From contig CAYJMF010000051.1 in the NCBI GenBank assembly GCA_964370855.1, positions 1-33,614 of the forward strand: DNA of 33,614 nucleotides. The letters run 5' to 3'. Every line of letters starts with the position of its first letter. Within the stretch, counting starts at the first letter, position 1. The notes under the pieces are model-generated. The model searched no databases and was not told the DNA's origin. It was given only the letters and a program-made list of their open reading frames with translations. Positions 22,798-30,165 of the stretch are shown here, one piece after another. A program made the translations under genes and the position numbers. This stretch comes from JAKLKS01 sp964370855 (GTDB lineage: Bacteria > Planctomycetota > JAJSAM01 > JAKLKS01).

Positions 22798-25700
22798 CTA
22801 CCTCCCCCTCTTCTTCAGGTAGTTCGCCCAGGAGTTCCGGTCCACCACGCCCTCGACGGCGAGGTCGTCGATCCAGCAGGGGGTGTAGGTGACGATGCGG
22901 ATCCGGGGGGGGTTGTCGCGGAAGTTGCGCTCCCGCAGGGGGGCGTCCCAGATCTCGCGGTTGTCCACGAAGAGCCGGAGGTGGCCCTGGTCCCACTCCA
23001 CCTTCACCCGGTAGTCCACGCCGGGCTCGAACTGGAAGTAGCGCAGTCCCCGCTTCTCCCGGAACCTCGCCGGGTCCTGGACGCCCTCGACGTAGCCGTG
23101 CCGGTACTCCGGGGGGAACTCCTGGTCGGCGTTCCCCCAGTCCTCCTTCTGCCACGCGTGGACCCCGCGGCCCCCCTCGCGGCGCCCGTTGTCCGTGAGG
23201 ATCCCGATGTGGTTCCCCATGACGGAGACCTGGAGGTAGAGCGGGACCTCGGAACGGTAGGAGAAGGAGACCGCCGCCAGGCGGGCGGGGTTGAAGGGGC
23301 TTTCGAGGACCAGGGGGGATTGGTGGAGCGGGCGCCGGGGGGCGTCGGCCGCCGGCCCCGGCTCCGGCTCGAGGAACACGAGCCGCCCCCCGCGGGGGAT
23401 GCCGTCGGGGCCGGCGTCGTCGGGGAAGACCCGGTAGAGCGGCGCTCCCTCCTCGGGAGGGACGAACCCCTTGAGTTCGGACTCGTCGAGGAAGGACCAC
23501 TCGATGCGGGTGATGCTGTCCCGGTTCGGCCCCGGCTCCCCCACGGTGACGCGGGCCCCCTTGAAGAACGCGGCGAGGCCCTCGCTGTCGCGCATGGTCT
23601 CGGCCTGCTTCCTCAGGGCGAGGAGGAAGGGGCGCCTCTCCTGGGCGAAGCGGGTGGTGCTCAGGCTCTTGGTCAGGAGGAGGTCGAGGAGGCGCAGCGC
23701 CTCCGTCGGGTCGCGGGCCGCGAGGGCCGCCTGGATCGCCGCGAGGGTCTCCGCGGCGAGGCGCTCGTGCTCGCCCTGCTGGCGGACCTTGGAGTTGATG
23801 GTCTCGTCGGCGAGGGCGAGCAGGGCGCGCACGGCGGGCTGCAGGGGGGGAAGCCCCTCCCCGGCCCCCTCGAGGAGGGACATCGCCGCCTGGATCTTCT
23901 CGACGGATTCCTCCTCCCCCTCGAGGACGACGAGGGCGCCGCGCACGAGGGCCTGCTCGTGGGTGAGGCCCGTTCCCGCGAGGCCGGAGTAGGTGAACAC
24001 GAGATGGAGCGACAGGCGGTGGAGCGCCCCCTGGAGACCCGGCTGGTTGGGCGCGTCGAAGACCACCACGGGGCCCGTGTCCGTGTCCCGCACCTTCACG
24101 GCGGAGACGGAGAGATGGGGCTGACGGGTCCCCTCGTCGAACTGGAGCCCGAGGGGGAGGTCCCCGCTCCGGAGGCGCTCCCGCAGGGCCGCGCCGAAGG
24201 CGGTCCGGTCCACGATCTCCAGGAGCTGGCGGGCCGCGGCGAGGGCCTCCGCCACGCGGCGGTCGCCGCCGAGGGCGGAGGTCCCCGTGACGGCCTCGTC
24301 GAGGCGCCGCCCTGCGGAGCGGAAGTCCCGCCTCGCCATCTCCCCCAGCACCGCCGCGAACACCCCGTCCACGGCCTTCTCCACGGCGGCGTCGGCGAGG
24401 AGCCTCTTCTCCTCGAGGGACGCCCGGAAGGCGGCGAGGGGGGGGCGCAGGTCCGGCAGGCTCCGGCCCTCGGCGTCCTCGACGATGCGGACGGCCTCGG
24501 TCCAGGCCCCGCGGGACGCCGCCTCCCGCGCGCGACCGAGGGCCGCCTCGATCCATGCGAGATCGAGGGCCCGGACCCGCTCCCGCTCCCGGGCCGCCCG
24601 CCCCCCGAGGTCCCGCGCCGCGGGGGCCGGGATCTCCTGGAGGATCGACTGGAGGAATCCGTCCCCGCGGATCCGCTCCTCGACGGAGGCGAGCATCTCG
24701 TCGGCCTCGTTGAAGGACGCCTCGCGGAGGGACCGCTCCACCTGCTCCATCACGCCGCGGCTGAGGTAGGACTCCTCGAGGGTGGCGCGGGCCTGGCTCA
24801 GGTCCTGGAGCACGCGATCGATGCGGAGGACCGGCTCCTGGTAGGCGGACTTGACGAAGCGGTCGAGGAGGAGGGTCCGGTCCTCGCCGAGCCTGGCCTC
24901 GACGACCCGGGCCGCGTCGGCCTCCACGACGAGGGCCTCCACCTTCGCCAGGCGATCCTCGACGAACCGGGCGCCGGCCTTCTCACCCTGGATCCAGTAG
25001 TTGTCCGCCTGCCTGCGGAGCTCCCCCGCAGGCTCCCTCCCGGGCGCCCCCTCCTCCTGGAGGGCGGCCACGCTGCCCTCCAGGAGGGTCGCGGCGGCCC
25101 TGTAGTTCCCCTGTTCGCGGGCGAGGACCTGGGCCTGGTTGAGGGGGCCGAGGGCCCGGTCCCAGGCGTCGATGAACTCCTGGGACCGGGAGCGCTCCGC
25201 CTCGGCGGCGGCCCGCGCGGCGGTGGCGGCGTGGGGCCCGCGCAGGAACTCCTCCCACGCCTCCCGGACCACCTCCCACCCGGCCCGGTCCCGGGGGCGG
25301 GGGAGGTCGCGGATCCCGCGGAAGGCGATCTCGGCGGCCTCCTCGCGGCGGCGGTGGTCCTGCTCGCGGACGCGGTACTGGAGGAAGACGGTGCTCGCCA
25401 GGGCCAGCGCCGCGACGGCCGCCGCCAGGACGACGCCGACGCGGTAGCGGCGGCGGACCTCGTGGACCTCGAAGTCCCCCTCCCAGTTCCTCGGGACGAT
25501 GGCCTTGCCCGCGGCCAGGGCCCGGAGGTCGTGGAGGACGTCCCGGGGCGTGCGGTAGCGGTGGCGCTTCTGCTTCGCCATCATCTTCTCGACCAGGAAG
25601 GAGGCCCCGGCGGAGACCCGCGGGTTCACCTGCCGCGCCGTGCGCGGCTTCTCGTAGAGGACCTTCGTGAGGAGGCCGGCGAGGGTCTCGCTGGTGTGGG

Positions 25701-26592
25701 GCGGGATGCCCGCGAGGAGGTGGTAGGCCGTGGCGCCGAGGGAGTAGATGTCCGTCTGGATGTCCACGTGGATCGGATCCCGGGCCTGCTCCGGGGAGAG
25801 GTACTGCGGGGTGCCGATGGTGACGCCGGACTGGGTGAGGCTGAAGTCCGACGGGCCCTTGGCGAGCCCGTAGTCCGTCAGCTTCGGCGTCCCGTCGGGG
25901 GTGAGGATGATGTTGCCGGGCTTCACGTCCCGGTGGACCACGGCGCGTGAATGGGCGTGCTCGAGGGCGAGGCAGACCTGCTCGATGATGCGCAGGGCCT
26001 CCGCCTCGGGCAGGGCCCCGCGACGCCGGAGGAGGTCGCGGAGGGTCTCCCCCTCCACGAACTCCATGGCGAAGTAGTGGTAGGGACCGTGCTGGCCGAC
26101 GTCGAGGCCGCGCACGACGTTGGGGTGGTCGAGGGCGCCCACGAGGCGGGCCTCGCGGCGCAGCCGCTCCACGTGCTGCTCCTCGAGGCCGAGGGGCCGG
26201 CGGAGGATCTTGAGGGCCACGGTGCGGTTCATCCCGAGCTGCTCCGCCCGGTAGACGGACCCCATGCCCCCGCGGCCGAGGCGCTCGAGGATGCGGTACC
26301 CGCGGATCACCTCCGAGGGGTGGGTCGGCCGGGCCGGCGCGGCCGCCTCCCCCGGGGCGCCGGCGGCGGCCCCCGCGGCGGGCTCCGCCTCCTCCTCCAC
26401 CCCGGCCTCGAGCTCCGCCCTCTGCTCCTCCGTCAGGAGCCCCCGCGCCACGAGGTGCGCGGGGAAGGGTCCCCCCCCCTCGGCGTCGGCCCACTCCCGG
26501 GCCGCCGCCTCCATCACGACGGCGGCGACGAGGCCGCGGCGCACCGCCTCCTCGGCGACGCGGCGCTCGAGGAACGGGATGGGCCTGGCCAA
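22798..26592 (-). CDS. Giant membrane Ser/Thr protein kinase with external C-terminal sensor region
   Basis: A 1264-residue PknB-type kinase. Residues 1-66 form a small helical N-domain (GLLTEEQRAELEAG resembles the N-terminal helical module of other bacterial kinases and of type II secretion ATPases). The kinase domain (about 98-350) is complete: GRGGMGSVY (106-114), VALK (K128), HRDVKPGNI (220-228), LTDYG (DYG at 240-242 for DFG), SPEQA (266-270). A transmembrane segment (385-405) is followed by about 650 mostly helical residues and a beta-rich LamG/concanavalin-like end (VKVEWDQGHLRLFVDN, IWDAPL). Activity looks intact. Start TTG 26592 lies three bases after the FHA stop. Last gene of the five-gene operon; targets are likely the FHA proteins there, an inference. 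Confidence 0.87.
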   Translation of the reverse strand: MARPIPFLERRVAEEAVRRGLVAAVVMEAAAREWADAEGGGPFPAHLVARGLLTEEQRAELEAGVEEEAEPAAGAAAGAPGEAAAPARPTHPSEVIRGYRILERLGRGGMGSVYRAEQLGMNRTVALKILRRPLGLEEQHVERLRREARLVGALDHPNVVRGLDVGQHGPYHYFAMEFVEGETLRDLLRRRGALPEAEALRIIEQVCLALEHAHSRAVVHRDVKPGNIILTPDGTPKLTDYGLAKGPSDFSLTQSGVTIGTPQYLSPEQARDPIHVDIQTDIYSLGATAYHLLAGIPPHTSETLAGLLTKVLYEKPRTARQVNPRVSAGASFLVEKMMAKQKRHRYRTPRDVLHDLRALAAGKAIVPRNWEGDFEVHEVRRRYRVGVVLAAAVAALALASTVFLQYRVREQDHRRREEAAEIAFRGIRDLPRPRDRAGWEVVREAWEEFLRGPHAATAARAAAEAERSRSQEFIDAWDRALGPLNQAQVLAREQGNYRAAATLLEGSVAALQEEGAPGREPAGELRRQADNYWIQGEKAGARFVEDRLAKVEALVVEADAARVVEARLGEDRTLLLDRFVKSAYQEPVLRIDRVLQDLSQARATLEESYLSRGVMEQVERSLREASFNEADEMLASVEERIRGDGFLQSILQEIPAPAARDLGGRAARERERVRALDLAWIEAALGRAREAASRGAWTEAVRIVEDAEGRSLPDLRPPLAAFRASLEEKRLLADAAVEKAVDGVFAAVLGEMARRDFRSAGRRLDEAVTGTSALGGDRRVAEALAAARQLLEIVDRTAFGAALRERLRSGDLPLGLQFDEGTRQPHLSVSAVKVRDTDTGPVVVFDAPNQPGLQGALHRLSLHLVFTYSGLAGTGLTHEQALVRGALVVLEGEEESVEKIQAAMSLLEGAGEGLPPLQPAVRALLALADETINSKVRQQGEHERLAAETLAAIQAALAARDPTEALRLLDLLLTKSLSTTRFAQERRPFLLALRKQAETMRDSEGLAAFFKGARVTVGEPGPNRDSITRIEWSFLDESELKGFVPPEEGAPLYRVFPDDAGPDGIPRGGRLVFLEPEPGPAADAPRRPLHQSPLVLESPFNPARLAAVSFSYRSEVPLYLQVSVMGNHIGILTDNGRREGGRGVHAWQKEDWGNADQEFPPEYRHGYVEGVQDPARFREKRGLRYFQFEPGVDYRVKVEWDQGHLRLFVDNREIWDAPLRERNFRDNPPRIRIVTYTPCWIDDLAVEGVVDRNSWANYLKKRGR

Positions 26593-26595
26593 GGC

Positions 26596-27009
26596 TCAAC
26601 GGCCCCCGGCGCCGGGGACCCAGCGGAGCTCGAGGCGCTCCCCCCGGCCGAAGAGGATCACGTGGGGCCGGTCGCGCAGGTCCCTCAGGTGCACGGGCTC
26701 TCCGAGACGGCTCCCGTCGAGGAAGGTCCCGGCGCGGGAGAGATCCTCCACGATGGCCTCCCCGGGGGCGGGCGCGACGATGAGGAAGTGGCGGCGGCTC
26801 ACGCCCTGGCAGGCGGTGCGGAGGCCCTGGGGATCCTTCGACATGGCGCGGTAGCCGGCGGATCGGGTGAGAGGCAGGGTGGAACCCGAGCCCCTTCCGA
26901 TGCTCGCCTCCTGGCCGGGCGCGAGGAGGAGGACCTCGCCGCGGAGCAGCCCCTCCACGCCGACGACGGCGAGGAAGCCCGGGTCCGGAACGGGGGCGGG
27001 GGCGGTCAC
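26596..27009 (-). CDS. FHA-domain phosphothreonine-binding protein
   Basis: A 137-residue protein made of one forkhead-associated domain, which binds phosphothreonine peptides. Visible FHA residues are IGRG (37-40), SRRH (S71, H74) and DLSRAGTFLDG (89-99; the usual N-G-T is A-G-T). A 30-residue insertion lies between the first two (41-70). It has no signal peptide, so it is cytoplasmic. It lies between the HEAT gene (GTGA overlap, start GTG 27009) and the kinase gene (three-base gap), making it a natural reader of that kinase's phosphorylated sites or its substrate. Confidence 0.8.
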   Translation of the reverse strand: MTAPAPVPDPGFLAVVGVEGLLRGEVLLLAPGQEASIGRGSGSTLPLTRSAGYRAMSKDPQGLRTACQGVSRRHFLIVAPAPGEAIVEDLSRAGTFLDGSRLGEPVHLRDLRDRPHVILFGRGERLELRWVPGAGGR

Positions 27010-28661
27010 CGTCCGTCCCTCGGGACCGGCGCCGCGGGGCCCCCCTCGTCGGGGTAGTCCTCGGGCGTGTAGAACGGGCGCCGGTCGAAGTCGTTGCGGA
27101 GGTCGTACTGCTCCAGGTAGACGCTGTGCTCCCGGCGGAACCGCGTCGCCGATCCGAGCCCCCCCTCGCCGGCCGGAGGGGCCCCGTCCACGGTGGGCCG
27201 GTACGGGAAGAGGGAGTCGATGCCGAGGACCTCGAGGACGCGGAGGTTCGCGGCGTCGAGGACCGCCTCGCGGTGGGTGCGCCCGAGGCGGAGGAAGAGG
27301 TCCATGGAATCCTCCTGGAACCACTCCGGCGGGGGCCGCCTCTTCACGGGGAGCCCGTTGCGCGCGTCCTCGCGGTCGCGGAGGATCTTCCCGATCTCGT
27401 CGAGGGCCGCGGTCATGTCGAACTTCGCCTCCTCGGAGGTCTCCCCCTGCTCGAGGCGGCGCATGAGGATCTCCCGGAGGCGCTTGAGGTCCGCGGTCTC
27501 CACGAGCTCCACGGAGGCCACGGCGGCGGCGGCGCGGACCGTGGGGCTCGGGTGGCTCATCCGCGAGACGAGGAGGTCCGCCACCCGGGGGTCGGCGATC
27601 CCGCCGAGGGCGACCACGGCGGCGGCGGAGACGTCCGCGGACCGGGGGGAGTTGGCGGTCCTCAGCAGCGCGTCCACGGAGCGCGGGTCCTTCCGGAGGG
27701 CCAGCAGGTAGGCGGCCATGGTGCGCTCCTGCCCCGTGACCCGGGGGCTCTCCAGCACGGAGGTGAGCAGGTCGGTGACGGAGTCGTCGGCCGCCTCCCG
27801 GGGCTTCCCGAGGGCCAGGAGGGCGGCGAGCCTCACCCTCTTGTCCCCGTCGTCCTCGAAGGCCCTGCGGTAGATCGTCTCGAAGCCGTCGAGGCGCGAC
27901 AGGGCCAGGGCCAGCACGGCGGAGTAGCGCATCCCCTCGCGGGAGTCCCCGAGCGCGTCGGCGATCCGGCGCGAGGGCACCCAGGAGGCGCCGTCGGCGG
28001 AGGGCTCGGCCACGCGGGATCGGTAGAAGCCGAGGGCCAGGAGGGCCGCGTAGTGGACCGCGGGGTTCGGGGTCGGCGCGTCGAGGATGCGCTCCAGGAG
28101 GTCGCCGCCCTCCACGGCGCGGCGGCGGTGGATCTTCCCGAGGGAGAGGGCGACGGCGGCCCTGCGCTTGTCGTTCTGGGGGACGTCGAGGGCCCGGCCG
28201 TAGACGGCCATGGCGGCGTCGGAGGCGTCCCGCATCCTGCCCAGCATGAGCGCGGCGAACACGGGGGGCCACTCCGTCTTCTCCTCCCCCGCCACGGCCC
28301 GGAGGAGGCCGGAGGAGCGCGGATCGGCGAGGCGCCCGAGGACCAGCAGGGAGTTGCAGCGGAACTGGGAGCCCTTCTCCTCGACGACCCCGTGGAGGGG
28401 GTTGACGGTCCAGTAGCCGATGTCGAAGAGCTCGTCCCGGCCCGTCTCCCGGTTGTTCGGGGAGGGGTCGCCGAACCGGCCGATGGCCCTGTCGATGGCC
28501 CGCGCGGTGGCGGGATCCGGGTCCCGGAAGAACACGGGGCGGTCGGCCCCCTCGGCCCGGGCCGGGGGGGCGAACCCCGCCGCCGCCGGCGCCGCGGCCA
28601 GGGCGCCGGCGAGGAGAAGGACGCGGGCGGCGCGGAGCCCGTCAGTAGGAGCGCTTGACAA
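27006..28661 (-). CDS. Exported HEAT-repeat protein
   Basis: A 551-residue protein with a signal peptide (hydrophobic about 12-28, cleavage near PPARAEG). Several HEAT-type helical repeats follow between about 90 and 420 (for example ADPRSSGLLRAVAG, RRAAVALSLGKIH, DVSAAAVVALGGI, PSPTVRAAAAVASVEL), then a Pro- and charge-rich C-terminal 120 residues with no known fold. HEAT arrays serve as protein scaffolds; no enzyme motif is seen. The start is uncertain: TTG 28661 overlaps the upstream gene by 20 bases, and no ATG/GTG near the signal sequence offers an alternative. Middle gene of the kinase/FHA operon. Confidence 0.75.
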   Translation of the reverse strand: MSSAPTDGLRAARVLLLAGALAAAPAAAGFAPPARAEGADRPVFFRDPDPATARAIDRAIGRFGDPSPNNRETGRDELFDIGYWTVNPLHGVVEEKGSQFRCNSLLVLGRLADPRSSGLLRAVAGEEKTEWPPVFAALMLGRMRDASDAAMAVYGRALDVPQNDKRRAAVALSLGKIHRRRAVEGGDLLERILDAPTPNPAVHYAALLALGFYRSRVAEPSADGASWVPSRRIADALGDSREGMRYSAVLALALSRLDGFETIYRRAFEDDGDKRVRLAALLALGKPREAADDSVTDLLTSVLESPRVTGQERTMAAYLLALRKDPRSVDALLRTANSPRSADVSAAAVVALGGIADPRVADLLVSRMSHPSPTVRAAAAVASVELVETADLKRLREILMRRLEQGETSEEAKFDMTAALDEIGKILRDREDARNGLPVKRRPPPEWFQEDSMDLFLRLGRTHREAVLDAANLRVLEVLGIDSLFPYRPTVDGAPPAGEGGLGSATRFRREHSVYLEQYDLRNDFDRRPFYTPEDYPDEGGPAAPVPRDGR

Positions 28662-30165
28662 ACTCCCTCCAGCGCGCGTCCATGTCGTCGAGGGACGCGC
28701 CGTAGACCTGCTGCACCGCCTCGGAGGCGGGCATCCGCTCCTTGAGGAGCGCGACGAGCTTCGTGAACTTCTCCCGGTCCAGGGAGAGGAGGTAGTGCAC
28801 GAGGGACCAGCACTTCACGAGGTCGTGTGGCGAGAGGTCGTTGAGCCCCCGCGTCACCAGGTCCCGGAACCGGAGGTCGCCGCCGGTGACGACCAGCTTC
28901 TTCGCCTCCGCCTTCCAGGACTCCCCGATCCACTTCCCCTCGGCGCCGGGCTCGCCGTAGCCCGTGGTGATGCAGAACACCTGGCAGTTGCCGAAGACGT
29001 TGATCTCCTGCACCTCGCCGAGCCCCTCCACGATCCACCAGTTGGGCCAGGACGCCCCCTTGAAGCCGCACCGGAGCAGCATCACGTGGGAGAGCTTGTG
29101 CACGACGGTGTGCCGGGTCTGCTCCTTGGGGAAGGGGAACTGGTAGCCGACGATCCAGCAGTCGGGATCCACGAGGTAGAACCCCTTCTGCTTGCGCATG
29201 AGCTCCACGCGCTCGGGGCTCAGCACCTTGCGCAGGTCCTCGTGGATGCGGAGCAGCCCGTCGAGGAACTTCTGGTACTGGGTGTCCTTCTCGAGGACGA
29301 CGACGGTGAGGCGGCGCGCCTTGTGGTTGAAGGGGTCGTCGAAGAGCCGGTCCCCCGGCTTCACGCCGAAGATCTCGGCGAACTCCGCGTAGGCCTTCTC
29401 CGCGTCGGCGAGGAAGAGGTTCGTGTCGGCCTGGGGGTAGACCGTGGCCACGGAGAACCGCTCCGACTGGGCCACCGTGAGGGGGACGCCGGCGGCCTCC
29501 GTCAGCGCGTCGCGCAGGCGGAGCGCCTCGACCTCGTCGGGCTTGACCCAGGCGCCCTTGTGCTCCACGAGCCCCTTCGCGGCGTTGGCTTCGCGCACGC
29601 TCATCCAGCGGCCGTCGTGGAGGACGAGGCCGCGGGAGAGGGCGTCCTTCTCCTCGGGGGTGACCCAGCGGCCCTCGTGCTCCACGAGCCCGTCCTTCGC
29701 CCGCGACCGGGTCTCGTCGTCCTTGAGGATCCGGTCCCGCTCCGCGGGGGTCATCCAGCGGCCGTCGTGGAGGACGTTCCCCCGGTCCCGGTTGGCGGCC
29801 TCGTGCCCCGGGTCCGCGGCGAGGACCTCCTTCACGAGGGCCTCGTACTGCTTCCGGAGCTTGAGGTCCTTCGCCTCCACGGCCAGGGCCCAGAGCCCCG
29901 CGGCGTCCTTCGCGTCCAGCCCCGCCCGCTTCTTCGCGATGGCCTCCTCGGGGAGGTCCTTCCTCTCCAGGGAGGCGATCTGGTCCCGCCGGATCGTCAT
30001 GTCGCCGCCGAAGCGGAGGCGGAGGGTGACGGCGGCGGCGTCCTCGGCGGTGACCTTCCCCTCGAGGACGCGGCCGTCCTTGAGGCGGATCTCGTCGGCC
30101 GCCGCTCCCCGGGCCGCCGCCAGGAGGAGCGCCGCCGCCGCGACCCGCAGGATGGCTCCCCTCAC
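28642..30165 (-). CDS. Exported gluzincin-like protein with repeats, catalytic Glu lost
   Basis: A 507-residue protein with a signal peptide (MRGAILRVAAAALLLAAARG). A small beta domain comes next (25-68; DEIRLKDGRVLEGKV, typical of planctomycete-type exported proteins), then a helical part, and four short repeats around H-x-G-x-W with a Pro-x-Glu follow-up (from about 131, 161, 181 and 200). The C-terminal half (about 230-500) looks like a peptidase-MA-type zinc metalloprotease: VVHKLSHVML stands at the HExxH place with Lys for Glu (K357; H356 and H360 kept), and a possible third ligand lies in IVEGLGE (E380 or E384). Without Glu, peptidase activity is doubtful. GTG 30165 overlaps the activator's stop (GTGA) and follows GGGAGGGG. 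Confidence 0.75.
   Translation of the reverse strand: MRGAILRVAAAALLLAAARGAAADEIRLKDGRVLEGKVTAEDAAAVTLRLRFGGDMTIRRDQIASLERKDLPEEAIAKKRAGLDAKDAAGLWALAVEAKDLKLRKQYEALVKEVLAADPGHEAANRDRGNVLHDGRWMTPAERDRILKDDETRSRAKDGLVEHEGRWVTPEEKDALSRGLVLHDGRWMSVREANAAKGLVEHKGAWVKPDEVEALRLRDALTEAAGVPLTVAQSERFSVATVYPQADTNLFLADAEKAYAEFAEIFGVKPGDRLFDDPFNHKARRLTVVVLEKDTQYQKFLDGLLRIHEDLRKVLSPERVELMRKQKGFYLVDPDCWIVGYQFPFPKEQTRHTVVHKLSHVMLLRCGFKGASWPNWWIVEGLGEVQEINVFGNCQVFCITTGYGEPGAEGKWIGESWKAEAKKLVVTGGDLRFRDLVTRGLNDLSPHDLVKCWSLVHYLLSLDREKFTKLVALLKERMPASEAVQQVYGASLDDMDARWREFVKRSY

Noticed and set aside
22981..25950. 989-residue plus-strand open frame opposite the giant kinase
   Set aside because: No motifs, Glu/Gly/Leu-rich antisense translation; the kinase on the other strand is certain.
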